Assembly (NCBI GenBank): GCA_027627225.1
Contig: CM051033.1
Coordinates: 54,110,410-54,174,409, forward strand
Direction: 5' to 3'
Origin: Congeria kusceri
Lineage: Eukaryota > Mollusca > Bivalvia > Myida > Dreissenidae
DNA: 64,000 nucleotides
Made by a program: the position numbers and the translations under genes. How positions within the stretch are numbered: the first letter of the stretch is position 1; every line of letters begins with the position of its first letter. Positions 1 to 11,324 of the stretch are shown here, one piece after another. Under the pieces are notes generated by a model. It had not been told where the DNA came from and did no database searches. It saw nothing but the letters and a program-made list of their open reading frames with translations.

Positions 1-1267
1 TGATTAAGTCAATTTATCAGAATGTTAACACCTGTTTTAAAAATCATAACGGTATGTCTTATTCTGATGTGTTTGATGTTACATTTGGAGTTAAACAGGG
101 GGAGCCATTCCCACCATTATTAGTTATTTTATTTATGAATGACATTAATAATTGTGTTGATTTTAATACTCTCACTGAAAAAGACTTACGTTCCATATAT
201 ATATTTATGCTGCTATTTGCTGATGATATTGCTTTATTTACTACAAGTCCATAGAGTTTGCAACTGCAACTCAATTCGATTCACCAATATTCATGTAAAT
301 GGGGATTAAAAGATAAACGTTAATAAATCTAAAATTTATATATTTGAAAAAAGAAAAAGTAACTGTACTTGAAGTTGGAATATTAACGAAGAACTTGTTA
401 AAGTTGTTGATGAATTTTGTTATTTAGGAATAAAACTACAATCTACTGGTAATACATCAAGAGCAGTAAAGTCGCTCAATGAACAAGCGTTAAAAGCATA
501 TAATCATTTATTATCTATCTTTAGTAGATTCAGATCAATACTAAAATAAAACTTCGCCTTTTTTATCACCTAGTCCCAATTAGTTTATATGGGTCTGAAA
601 TATGGGGAATTAACAACATTAAGGAAGTTGACAAACTGCATTTTAAATTTTGTAAAACCATATTAGGTGTACGTCCCCAGATATCGAATGCTGCTGTCTC
701 GGGTGAATTGGGAAGATTTTCTCTTTCAGTTATATGCAAAGAACGTGCCCTAAAGTTTTTGATCAAAATAATAAATGCCCTGAGTCTCTTATGCACATTG
801 TTTACACCGAGCAATGTTACTTTTATAACGAAACTATTAGAAATGGTATGAATAACAGTAATTTATGGTGTTTATTTATTAATCGCGCGTGAGAACATCT
901 AGGAAATAAATTTAACTATTTATCTGAAAATTGTAATTATACTAATAAGATCAATCAGAGGTTAAATGATCAGTATATCTAACATTGGCGCGATAAAATC
1001 CATAATCAGCCGAAATTTGAGTATTATCGAACGTTTAAGTCTGTTTCCAGTACGAAACGTATTTAGACAGTATTATTAATAAAACTCAAAAGCAACAGTA
1101 AGCAAGATTTAGATTATGCGCCCATTAATTAAAAATAGAAACTGGTAGATACTTTAATATACATAGAGAATAACGTAAATGTAAACTATGTACCTTAAAT
1201 ACCGTTAAATCTGAATATCACTTCCTTCTCTGTTGTCCAACGTGTAGAGAAATCTTCGCACACAATA
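1..1267 (+). mobile_element. LINE reverse transcriptase fragment, 5' part, degenerate
   Basis: Broken reading frames encode the C-terminal half of a non-LTR retrotransposon reverse transcriptase. Seen directly: VKQGEPFPPLLVILFMNDI at about 90-150 (the 'QG.P.SPLLF...NDI' block), LLFADDIALF at about 208-243 carrying the catalytic FADD box, then at about 585-800 SEIWGINN, KFCKTILGV and GELGRFSLSV, typical of the region downstream of the catalytic core. The cysteine-containing tail 'EYHFLLCCPTCREI' lies near 1211-1250. Several stops and frameshifts separate these pieces, so it is dead. The 5' end lies outside the window. The frame halts where a DNA element begins at 1268 and resumes at about 5410. 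Clade not assigned. Confidence 0.85.
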
Positions 1268-1271
1268 ATAT

Positions 1272-1297
1272 GGCCGGCGACATGCGATATTGGGTCT
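1272..1297 (+). repeat. Left terminal inverted repeat
   Basis: Reads GGCCGGCGACATGCGAT followed by ATTGGGTCT. It matches the reverse complement of 5381-5405 except for one extra A. Preceded by ATAT. Confidence 0.75.
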
Positions 1298-2732
1298 TCG
1301 GGTAAAATTTTTCGATTTTTCGATTTTGTTTTGAAATTAAACTATTTTATATTCTGCACATAACACTAATTACCGCACATTTTTCAAATGATTAATAAAG
1401 AAGCTACGAGCCGTTGAATTAAGGTACTGTTCAGTTCCTTTTTTGAAAATAACGTCATTAGCGTCATAACGATACGCGACGTCATTTTGATAATATTACA
1501 ATAAAGTCATTGCTAACGATGAAATAATCCTTTTACATGAAATTAAGTATGTACACAACGACTGAAAAACTGTAAATATTTGAACACAATAAATAACGTG
1601 TGCGTCCCATAACAGTGTCACATACATTTCCGAATATACTGCAAAGTTAATTGCATTACAAACTAGCAGTGATAATAAACATAATGTATGGTGCAATGAA
1701 CATGTTTTATAATTCACAGAATTAATGCCGGGAATTATTTTTCCTTAAACACAAAACAACAACAATTCTTGAAATTCCGGTCGGACGAACAGACGAACGT
1801 TTTTGTACAGGTACCGTTGCCTGGCCACCGTCAGTCCCGCGGGCTCCAACTGTTGTGGGGCATCTTTGACAGTAATAGAAGCTCCACGTTTCACAATGTT
1901 AACGCGAATTTCATACGATGTACTTCGTTCTTTGACGAAACGCCGGTTTGTCCGACAAAGTAATTCGGAAGGAATGGTACTTTTGAATACCTCTGACCGG
2001 TAGAAAGTGTTGTTGCAAAAACGTCTTCCAGTCATACCTTCAATTTAAGCATACACATTATAATTAATATTTATTCGTGTTGAAGTCAATTATTAAATAT
2101 ACGAGTTCATATTACCTATTGCTATGTGCTATTGAAGACGGATCTTTACTTTTAGCCTCATACACATACACTGTACATAAAATTTAGAAAATAAATACCG
2201 TATACAAATTACAATACTCTTTTTACGAACTTACCATCTCCAACATGGATTGCCCGCGTCCGTCTGAAATGTGACTGGCACGTTGCTTGTTGCAGACTGT
2301 CCAAAATCTCGCACAGATAGACAATCTTTTGATGCAACCCGACAGGGATTCGCCATGACAGGTAGGCTAGCAGGTATCTGTTCTTGTTTTGCCCTGCAAT
2401 ACAGTGAATTATGCAATACATTTATTTTGTAATGTATTCTTTAAATGTTTTACGGTTAGAGTTATGAATAAAAATATTAAGGATGCTTTATGTTTATAGA
2501 TATTAATTAATTTAAACATGCATGACAGTGGCAAAAATATTATTATCTAGTGTACATACCTCCGCAGTTGTCAGCATGCATAACGCATCTCCGTTCTCCT
2601 AATCCGTGGCGATAGAGAGAGTCATGCAGCATACTAATCACGCTTTCTGGTCCGTGTGTGTTTGATCCGTCAGGTCCTTAAAACCAGTCAATAAAACGTT
2701 ATTTATAAGTTAGTGAGTTTGTTATTAATATT

Positions 2733-2932
2733 CAGTTAGTGAGTGAGTGAGTGAGTGAGTGAGTGAGTGAGTGAGCGAGCGAGTGAGTTACATGTAGTTA
2801 ATAAGCTAGTTAGTTAGTAAGTTAGTTAGTAAGTTAGTAAGTTTTTAGTTAGTTAGTTTTTATTTAGTTAGTTACTTTGTCGGTTAGTTAGTTAGCTATC
2901 TCGTTAGTTATTTAGTTAGTAAGTCAATAAAT
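2733..2932. repeat. GAGT / TTAG tetranucleotide microsatellite
   Basis: A run of gagt (about 2741-2787) grades into an irregular run of ttag/agtt up to about 2932. It lies in the gene-internal gap between the second and third exons of the decayed gene. Confidence 0.9.
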
Positions 2933-2957
2933 TTAAATGTGAAAACATATATTTTAA

Positions 2958-3197
2958 CATGACACGCGCAGAGTTTTTTTATAGACAATGAACAAAATTC
3001 ACCGTTGTATAACTACCTATAAAAAACCCGAACAGATAATGTAAAATATAGTTCGCTTTGTAATTGCATAAAATGTTGTCAAGTCAGGTTAGAATCGAAA
3101 TAATATTCGCGATATCGCTTATACGCCCTCGTGGTTTAATTCATACGCATCAGAACTCCAAATCGTTGATTATTAGCCGATAAACAACGATAATACG
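2958..3197 (-). repeat. Dispersed ~250-bp family, copy A
   Basis: On the minus strand it begins TATCGGCTAAT, continues with AATTAAACCACGAGGGC and GCGAACTATATTTTACA, and ends CTCTGCG..TGTCATGTTA. The same blocks in the same order occur at 6003-6252 and 8165-8450 on the plus strand. No coding capacity. Probably a non-autonomous element; clear terminal repeats were not seen. Confidence 0.7.
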
Positions 3198-4813
3198 AAA
3201 AGTATTTCTTTATTACTTATGTGTAACATAAAAACTATATACCTATCGAATGATGTTCGTCGATCAGGTAATTGTATTGTGTGTTGACTGAGTCGACACG
3301 AACACCAAATATCTGAATTTTTCTGCCTGTCAGAAAACAGAGTGGCCCCATTTAAGACTTCAAACATTTCATGTAACGATAAACACGTGGGTCCATAATA
3401 CAGAAACATCTTGAGTAAAGTCAAAATAAGTTCCCTTGTTGTTTTGTTATATTTGAATTCCTACTTTAATTTGTTAATCCTTTTACAATTATGTTAACAA
3501 CATATAATATATAGCTGATATTTTTAAATACTTAGCACATGCACGTAGTATATTAATTATAGAACACATGAAATAAAAACGAACATTTTGAATGTAACAA
3601 TTACATTTTACTGCATGGAAACAGCAAGCTGTACTCAGTAATAACACGAAATTGTACCTCTATGTGGAGCTTTAAAGTCACAGGTGCATCTCGCTTTTCC
3701 GATTCACTTCTTGCATCACTAATTGTTTTCCGAATTAGTTCGCATTTTTGGCAAACGTCATCCTTTGGGAAACTTATCTTTATGTGAGGAATGCAGCTTC
3801 TCCACACGCTCTTAAAGGAACTCAAACCAAGTGCCCTATGGTTGTCTTCCTGACATGCTTCAACGTATTCCTGGTGAATGCTGACTTTTGTCAGGTTTGC
3901 ATGCAACATTATAGGTGAATCTTCGTCGTGGCCCTTTGGTGCTGCAGACATAGGTAGTCCATGTAATTCGGCAAAATGAATCAGAAAGTCAACGCAATAT
4001 GTAACATCGGCATATTGCAAAGCATTGTGGGGTTTTCTTCCCAAATTTCCATGGAAGCGTGACGTGATGCCGTTTTTGTTCAGGTGCTGTTGCTAAGACG
4101 ATAAAGTATTTTTACCAATGTCATTTATATGGCAAAAAATAGAACGGCATACTACTTTGCCATCTAAGATGAACCGATATCTGATTTTTTTTCGTTTTCC
4201 ATTTTTTGCTTCCGAAGAACCCATTTTTTGCATTTCTTTTTCATTCTTTTTCATTTCTCTTAATGACAAAATGTGATCTTCAATGCGGTTTCTGATGAAC
4301 TGATCTAAACAGTTAATTTTGAATGTACATTTGGGTTTAACCATGCAGCTCATGTCGTCGGATTAAGACTCAGACGCAGATGAAATAAGGGATGTCGTTT
4401 CATTGGAGTCAACATAACATGCCACTGCTTGATCTATATTTATTCTAGAAGGCTGATCGTCACAACCCCATTCTTCGCTACTGGATTCTTCCTCTGGAAT
4501 TTATCTAACCATCTCTCTGGCACATGGGCAAGTTTCTGCACTAAGGCCGAACTCGTCAAAGGGAATCCAGTTCCTAATTTTAATTAAAAAACATATAAAT
4601 GTTACGTTTTTATTTTATAATGCTTAAACAATCAGACATAATTAGTTTCGTTTATTAGTTACACGCATTTAAAACATTTTTTTCCGTTCAACAAAAAATA
4701 TCGTTTTTTGTTGTTCATAAGTTTTAAAACGCTTTGAAAAAAAACCTCATTAAATGTATTCTTAGCATTGTGTTGATGAAAAAAAGAAAGAAAAAAAAAA
4801 ACGCAACAAAAAA

Positions 4814-4890
4814 CATACCGGCCACCGGATTCGAACCACGCATACGCAGATTACAAAGCAAACCGTGTAGACCACTCAACAATCACACCT
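4814..4890 (-). repeat. tRNA-like sequence (probable SINE head)
   Basis: The minus strand reads a pol III A-box-like GTTGAGTGGTCTACACGG, an anticodon-loop-like TTTGTAATC, and the B box GGTTCGAATCC, then GGTGGCCGG and a T-rich stretch. The acceptor stem does not pair convincingly, so a SINE head or tRNA pseudogene is preferred over a functional tRNA. Confidence 0.5.
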
Positions 4891-5380
4891 GTCGATAAAC
4901 ATTGCTGACTTAATTTTACTATTAACCAACAATCGATATTTGCGAGCCTAAGAGTAACATAGCAACAGTGTAAACAAATACTGACATCGTTTTATCAAAA
5001 GAACATTTACCCCAAATACTTTGCTTTTATTCATTTCTTTCATTGTACATCGTTTGAATCTAATTATTTTTCAATAAACATAAAGATACTATTGTTTAGA
5101 TCCAGCTGTCCTGGATCTAACATGAATTGTGATCAAAATTATTTTCATTACCAGACGTACATTTGTCACATGAATTTTGCACAAACAGCTCGAAATAATT
5201 ACAAATGCCTGCTCAGATAACACAAAACCGATAATACAATATATATTCTACCTCGAACTGGTCCATGTAGACTTAATGTTAGTGTAATTATAACGTTATA
5301 AACGGCTATCCAAAAACCACGGAAAAGCGCACTGACGAAAAATACCGAAACTGTTCCCGTATTTTTTGACGTTACGTCAC

Positions 5381-5405
5381 AGACCCAAATCGCATGTCGC
5401 CGGCC
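5381..5405 (-). repeat. Right terminal inverted repeat
   Basis: On the minus strand reads GGCCGGCGACATGCGAT then TTGGGTCT, pairing with 1272-1297. Followed on the plus strand by ATAT. Confidence 0.75.
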
Positions 5406-5409
5406 ATAT

Positions 5410-5556
5410 GGTATACGATCCAACTGGCCTAACCTTACGAAATTTAAGTACATTATGACTTGCCAAAATAGTGTCGTTATTAACAATGTTGCCAGATTCA
5501 TCAAAGATGCTATGAAACTCCGTGAGGAAAAATTACAGGTATTAGCTGCTTCTTAA
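5410..5556 (+). mobile_element. LINE 3' coding end, displaced by a DNA element
   Basis: This stretch reads WPNLTKFKYIMTCQN and then NNVARFIKDAMKLREEKLQ up to a TAA at 5554-5556. A WPN..KF..L(M)T...N..I.N.A.FI..A...R pattern is what usually follows the cysteine-rich tail in this kind of LINE. It therefore looks like the missing C-terminus of the LINE at 1-1267, separated from it by the 4.1-kb insertion. The frame just at the junction is off by one base, as expected for old sequence. Confidence 0.65.
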
Positions 5557-6002
5557 TTTCTCGGGTAATACTTTTTTTCATCTAAATTTTATGTTTGAAC
5601 AGTACTTATTTCTTTTTGTTTTCATGTATATTTATCATGTATACTTTATGTTTGAATAATTATTATTGTAAAATTTCATTGCTTTCTATATTAAAAATGA
5701 TTGTAATTGTTTTTAATCATTGCACATTGACCACATGTTTTTTGCTTATATGTCAATAGTCAAAGGCTATTTCGCCGATTTACAAATAAAAACTTGAAAA
5801 CTATAATAATGATGCAAACTGAAAATCATTTATATTTACACATTAAATATAATTACGATTACTGTAAAATGCTTGAGTGTCCAACTGGCAAATAATCAGT
5901 TTAACCGTTAAATTAACCAACGTATCAACATACATGTATATAGACAACATGCATGCAGCGATAATCATATATTAATTGAGAAATACTTTTCAATTAAAAG
6001 TT

Positions 6003-6252
6003 TTTTTTATCGGCTAATTCACAACTATTTAAAGTTCTAATACGTATAGGAATTAAACCACGAGGGCTTTAGCCCAAGTGGTTTTATATACCGCACAAGA
6101 ACGACAAATGCGAAAATTAGTTCAATTGTAACATGAACTGATCGCATTTTCTTCCTTTTCAATGCGAACTATATTTTACAGATTCGGAACTATTAAATCA
6201 ACGGCGAATTTTGTTCTATGTCGATAGAAAACTCTGCGTTTGTCATGTTAGA
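6003..6252 (+). repeat. Dispersed ~250-bp family, copy B
   Basis: Plus-strand copy with the blocks TTATCGGCTAATTC, GGAATTAAACCACGAGGGC, GCGAACTATATTTTACAG, CGGCGAATTTTGTTC and AACTCTGCGTTTGTCATGTT. Inverted relative to copy A. Confidence 0.7.
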
Positions 6253-6454
6253 ATCAAAGATGAATGGTTCTAGTATATACAATGACCTTTAATTATATAC
6301 ACACGCGGATCCTTAAAGGGACTTCAAGTGTTTACATATTTTTTTATGCCATTAAACGTCTTAATTTGACATATTAAAACATTTGAACAAAAGAACTAAA
6401 TCAATATAAAAGGAAATACATTTTTTTAAACAAGAAAATAAAACATGTTGCTCC

Positions 6455-6530
6455 TACCCGGGGTTCGAATCTATGACCTCCGGATTAAAAGTCTAATGCC
6501 GTAACATCTCGACCATACCGATTTATATAC
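6455..6530 (-). repeat. tRNA-Lys-like sequence (probable SINE head)
   Basis: The minus strand has ATGGTCGAGATGTTACGGC (A-box region), TTAGACTTTTAATCC (loop resembling a Lys UUU anticodon) and a degenerate B box GATTCGAACCCC followed by GGGTAGGAGCA. Acceptor arms do not match, so it is called a tRNA-derived SINE relic. Confidence 0.5.
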
Positions 6531-7664
6531 GAGTTTGTGTATGTTTACTTTATGTAAGTGATTCACTTTTTTTCAACAATTTCAACGAAAACAACAGAAA
6601 TGCTCCAAATTATTCTATCGTTTTGCGTTACAAACGCTATATATTTGTATTCATTTTAAATAATTACTAAATGACGGAACAGTATTTACAGGATTTTTCT
6701 ATATCAGTAGTGTTATTTCGCACCTTTATATACAATATTCGTTTATTTTTTTAAGTCTGAGACAAACGTTTGAAAATTGTCAATTTGATTCGTCAATCTG
6801 TGAACAGGTCGCATTATATTCGCGCTACACTCGTAATTAAGCAATATTTAAAACACCACCAAGTAAATTAGTGTACAGTTTAAAGAAAGAAAGTTTAATG
6901 CTCGCCAAAACAGATTATTCAATAGGCAGTCTACAATTCCATTGCATTTACGTTAATGTTACTATCCAAATCAGTCCAACGTGTTGTGTGATATGGTTCA
7001 ACAGTGTCCTTTTCAACAAGCATTTATCTAAATTTGTATAAATTACCATATTTGGAACTCGCTTATGGGAAAATATTAGAATAAGACACACACAAAAATG
7101 GTTGGTTTTCGTTTACGTTTCCAAAAATTATTTAGGAGGGGAGGTAAAATATAACTTTTTTTCTTAAACGTTTATTTTTTCTAATAAACATATTAATTAC
7201 ACAGTTTAAGTATAATGGACTGGATGTAAACTGTTTAAACGACTCCCAACAAAGAAACTGTACCTTAACTATAAATATGGTCATCGAAAAGAGATTTCTG
7301 ATAAGAAACTTAAAATATCCGCGAAAACTGCGATGTTTCCCCCCAAATCAGAAAAAGTTGAAGATTGATAGACAAAAAACTTTTAGGGTCGGCGGAAACA
7401 ACTGGGGGGGGGGGAGGGGGGGGAGGGAAACTTATTCAAGGGTGGTAATCGACGCGCACGCATTTCACACCCTGAGATTCCAAAGTGCGCATACTGCAAA
7501 CAGTCGGTTATCTATGATTTTCTTGGAATAGTTTTAAAAAGGATACATGTATAGTATAATTGTATAGGCCCAGGGATAATGGTTTATCCGCTCTGTTCAA
7601 AGATCGTTATAACAAATGCAAGGCTTCTGCTGTTCTTTTTTTGTGAAAACGTGATAAATTGATA

Positions 7665-7927
7665 TGTGGCGCGTCGTGTTAAATCCGGACGTAATACATA
7701 TGCGTAAAGTGTCGTCCTGGATTAGCATGTGCAGTCCGCTCAGGCTAATCCGGGATGGCACTTTCCGCTTTTGTGGTATTTGTTGTTTCAAGGAAGTCTC
7801 TTGTACACATAAATTCACTGTAGGCGGAAAGTGTCGTCCTGGATTAGCCTGTGCGGACTGCACAGGCTAATCGGGGACGACACTTTACGCACATGCATTA
7901 AGTCCGGTTGTCTCACGACGCCCCACA
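7665..7927. mobile_element. MITE with TA target duplication, hairpin family
   Basis: Ends are TGTGGCGCGTCGTG (7665) and the inverted CACGACGCCCCACA (ending 7927), 14 bp with one mismatch, both flanked by TA (7663-7664 and 7928-7929). The interior contains inverted copies of GCGTAAAGTGTCGTCC, so it can fold back on itself. The ends and TA duplication suggest mobilisation by a Tc1/mariner-type enzyme (inference). Related fragments are at 53091-53295 and 55105-55272. Confidence 0.8.
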
Positions 7928-8164
7928 TATAAAGTTTTAGGCTTCGTAGTATATTAAACTGAACTAAACAACTAAATTCAACGTGTACTCAGTAACGTTT
8001 TCGAGCACACAACAGCAATTTTGCTGTTAATTGATGTTTCTCGATTAAAGAACATGTGTGTGTGTGTGTGGGGGGGGAGAAACCTTGATACTTTGCGATA
8101 TTAAACATTAATATCTGTTTTATATTTTTAAACTTTTTAAAACTCATAACTAATCGAGAATAAC

Positions 8165-8450
8165 TTTCGCTTTATCGTTGTTTATCTGTAAATAAACAAC
8201 GATTTTGAGTTCTAATGCATAGGAATTAAACTACGACGGTTAAATATACGGGCATCAGAACGACAAATCGTTGTTTATAGATAAACAACTATTTATCTGA
8301 CCTGGGAGCATATTCTACAATTTTCAATTCAAACTATTTGTTAATTTTTCGGAATTATTATTTTTTGGATTTGTTCTTGTTTATTGACATTTTAACAACA
8401 GTAGTTTTTCTTCTTTGTCTATAGAAAACGCTGCGTTTGTCATGTTACAT
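8165..8450 (+). repeat. Dispersed ~250-bp family, copy C
   Basis: A more diverged copy: 'gttctaatgcataggaatt', 'aaactacgacgg', 'aaacgctgcgtttgtcatgt'. It additionally carries internal copies of AAACAACGATT / AAATCGTTGTTTAT, which are mutually inverted and could fold. Confidence 0.6.
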
Positions 8451-10234
8451 AGGTAATTGAATGTACTTATAATTTAGAGGATAATGATAGATAAATGACA
8501 AATAATGAACAGGATTTTCATTTAGAGGTGGGGGAAATATTCACTATCTAGGCTGCCGAAAAACGGTGATTTTGTTCACTATACATGTTGGGATAATATC
8601 GGAAAGGTGTTTCCTGTATATAAATAAAAAGGTACAATTAAATGAACGTACTGAAGATTGGATTTGATTATTACAATAAATTTGACTGAAAAACACTTCA
8701 ATGCAACAAAAATATGCATGTTGTATATCTCATTGAAATAGATTGAAATTTATGCACTACTTACTATTGTCTGAATGTGTGGTATATTAAAAGAACTCTG
8801 GCTCCACACATAAGGTCATGCGTTGTGCGTCAAACAGCCAAAATGAATTATAAGCTTGGAATGATGTCTTGGTCCAAGCAGTTTGAATCATCGCCGTGAC
8901 GGACCGTTCCTTAGGCGACATTAAGGTGAATGGTGAAGCTTGTACGAGTAACAAACTTTATTTGTTTTTAAACATAGAAGAATCCATATCATACCAATTT
9001 CACTAATCACTTTTCAAAAACAATGTCTACAAGAGCGAGTGTAGCAAAGAAACCAAATGTAGCAGATTGTGGTCGATGCGCCATTTTGTAGAAAACCGGA
9101 TGTGATGTAGTAACTTACCAACGCCTCTATTGTTGTATCTTAAGACTGCATAAATACACTGAAAAGACTGCAATTACACACAGTACAATGATTCATGTTT
9201 TGATTGAAATAAAGAACCATGTATCAAATAAAAGAAGCTTAAGAAACAATATTTTTATTCAAGTATTTATTGATATTTAAAGTTGAACAACCAAGCTTAT
9301 AAGAAACATTATTTTAGTATTGTTTTTAAACACAGATCAAGCCATATCATTCAAACCAATTTCTCTTACCGATTTTCACAAACAATGTCTACAAGCGCGG
9401 GTTGTTTGGAATAAAAAACCATGGATCAGATAAATGAAGCTTAAGAAAAAATATTTTATTCAAGTATTTCTCGCTATTTAATCATATTTAACTACAATAC
9501 ACATGTACCGTAAGCCAAGTCGTTATTATAATATGTTGATTTGTCTGAGAGCAAAGTTGTGAGCGGCGTTAATGTCTTTGTTCTTGTGCATATCTTATCT
9601 TCTTATCTACTTATCAGCATTTTAACATTTCAGTTACCAAATGTAACTACCGCTGATACACGTGTTACACATTACGACAGAGTGCAATAACACAAAAACT
9701 CTGAACATGGGCATTGGTTCATTACACAAACCCGTAAGTTATCATGTTTGTTTAACAGATAAATGTGCGTGTAACACGTTACGACACAGTGAAATAACAC
9801 AAACACTCTGCAAATGAGCATTGTTTCACCACACTAACCTGTAAGTTATGATATTTTCTAAATATATTATTATTTGTATTATATACTTTATGATGTTTAA
9901 AAAAAACGCCGCGAAAGGTCCCTACAACACACTTATTTTAAAACGGTATCCAGACAATACCTATCATGGGGCGATACGGACCAAATGTAAGGACGATACG
10001 ATAACATGCTTTGAGACTATACATATCATGTTGAGGAATTATTTAGATATGTTTAGATATGCACATACTTTATTCACTGCGAGTTCAAACATTCTTTGAA
10101 ACAGCGATTTCGATCCTGAAGATATTCATTATGATAAATAAAATGTTGTCCACTTTTTAAAGGTAGTTACTATGTTTAGCCAATACGTATTTCATCTTTT
10201 TTTTCCCCAAGCTGTCATCATTTCAAATCATAGA
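8451..10234. other. Non-coding DNA with local duplications
   Basis: A GT run plus G8 lies just upstream (about 8053-8077). The block at about 8965-9270 ('aacaatgtctacaag', 'agaagcttaagaaa', 'attcaagtattt') is repeated in shorter form at about 9325-9480. A ~115-bp unit around 9655-9735 ('acgacagagtgcaataacac') is repeated at 9768-9850. No gene was recognised; the frame at 9848-10099 has no support. Confidence 0.55.
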
Positions 10235-11324
10235 TCTTAAATGGGGAAAATAGCGAACTCAATGAACACAAGACCAGTTAACTGAAAATATTTTATTTCA
10301 TAAAGAAAGCAACACATTACAATATTAGCTTCAGTTTTCAACAGAGCACATTTTTCATGTAAATTAAATAATATACGAAGTACATGTATTAAATTACCAC
10401 AGGAAATGACTTTTACTTTTTTTAGATGTTCGTATAACAAGTTCGATAAAAATAGGCAAAACATATTAAAATCTCCGAGTAGATTCAATAAGTTTGAAAG
10501 CCTCGTCCAGTCAACACTGTCGCATTTCAAGCAAATAATGCTGTGTTTTAAATTGCAAAATGAACCAAAAGCTAATCTCTTAACCTTTTTTTTAACTATA
10601 CAAGTAATCTTAACGTAAATAAATATGTCGCCGAAAATGATTATTGTGAGAAACATTGCAAATGATTACATATATTGAATCACAAAGCTGTTACGGAAAA
10701 AAAATCGTAGTTTTATCAAATATATAGCACACCCAAACTTTAATGCCTTACAGTACGGTAAACCATGGAAAATTATTTGAAAAAAATGAATTTTCAAATA
10801 GAAATTATTCTCTAGAATAGGATTAAAATACCAATACAGAAGACAAGACATTGATATGGATTATAAGGTTTAAGGCAAACTGATGCTTGACATGGAAAAC
10901 AAATCACGCGCAATGAAGACCACTTACTGAAAATAATAAAATAATGTATGATAGGAATATCAGTACATTGTAGTGTAGGAAACACATAGCAATTATTAGC
11001 TAGCATGTTTAGGTACAGAAATAGAATTACAGATTCTTAGTATAGAGAAAATAAATCATCAAATTTTCATATGCAAGTCGTGCAACTTAGCTAAGCTCTT
11101 AATTTTGATCTTTGACTAATTTTTTATTTAATGTTTATGTTAATTAAAATATAAAATACACATGCTACTTGTACAACATCAAATAGCCGTCCAAAAGATG
11201 CACATAATTTGAATATGAACTACTAATTTGGAAGAACTAGATACATTACGGATAACAATAAACGTGTGGTTATACATACTACCACAACAACTGGTCTAAT
11301 GTACAAACCGCTACCAGTGTCTGT
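10235..11324. other. Distal 3' flank of PARP copy 1
   Basis: AT-rich and non-coding. On the minus strand an AATAAA lies within 'atgaaataaaatattttcag' (about 10282-10301), a possible polyadenylation signal 5 kb beyond the stop codon. It is homologous to 42343-42540 plus 45500-46800, interrupted there by inserted repeats. Confidence 0.45.

Larger units (their letters stand above)
1745..4573 (-). pseudogene. Decayed multi-exon gene of the HADNCxGQNKN (DUF7869-like) family, candidate transposase
   Basis: Five putative exons on the minus strand, each bounded by AG/GT: 4573-3658, about 3440-3243, 2676-2560, 2393-2235 and 2037-1745. The last three junctions share the same phase and join without a gap: GPDGSNTHGP...MHADNCGG | QNKNRYLLAYLSWRIP...HVGDG | MTGRRFCNN... 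ending LEPAGLTVARQRYLYKNVR. The large first exon includes LGRKPHNALQYADV, FKSVWRSCIPHIKISFPKDD and VCQKCE but has three in-frame stops (near codons for EMVR*, SASES* and LSS*QQH). The second exon, with FLTGRKIQIFGV, is frameshifted. The composition resembles multi-copy proteins annotated as DUF7869 in invertebrates (from memory). The D-N-x-x-x-Q-N-K-N motif fits an RNase H/DDE-like fold, but that is inference. It lies inside an inverted-repeat element, so a transposase origin is likely. Confidence 0.65.
1272..5405. mobile_element. DNA transposon-like element with terminal inverted repeats, inserted into a LINE
   Basis: A ~26-bp sequence starting GGCCGGCGACATGCGAT at 1272 is found reverse-complemented at 5381-5405, with one A of length difference and then the shared TGGGTCT. 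Both ends are flanked by ATAT (1268-1271 and 5406-5409), a possible 4-bp target duplication; because ATAT is self-complementary, a 2-bp TA duplication cannot be excluded. The flanking DNA on both sides is one LINE reading frame, which independently supports insertion here. Inside lie a decayed multi-exon gene on the minus strand (1745-4573), a GAGT/TTAG microsatellite, one copy of a ~240-bp dispersed family and a tRNA-like SINE head. Superfamily unknown; the carried gene is the transposase candidate. Confidence 0.7.
5557..7661. other. AT-rich non-coding stretch
   Basis: Apart from dispersed copy B and one SINE-like head listed separately, no exon with splice signals and no recognisable protein was seen. 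A G-rich run (G10 A G8 A G3) lies at about 7404-7427 and could form a quadruplex. Confidence 0.5.

Noticed and set aside
5199..5504. 101-aa minus-strand hydrophobic frame that looks like a membrane protein
   Set aside because: It crosses the right terminal inverted repeat and runs into LINE coding sequence on the other strand, so it is accidental.
4814..6530. Functional tRNA genes at 4814-4890 and 6455-6530
   Set aside because: A and B boxes are recognisable but the acceptor stems do not pair, so SINE heads or pseudogenes fit better.
10237..10656. 139-aa minus-strand frame in the 3' flank of PARP copy 1
   Set aside because: The homologous region of copy 2 does not preserve the frame and is split by a repeat block; composition is that of AT-rich DNA.
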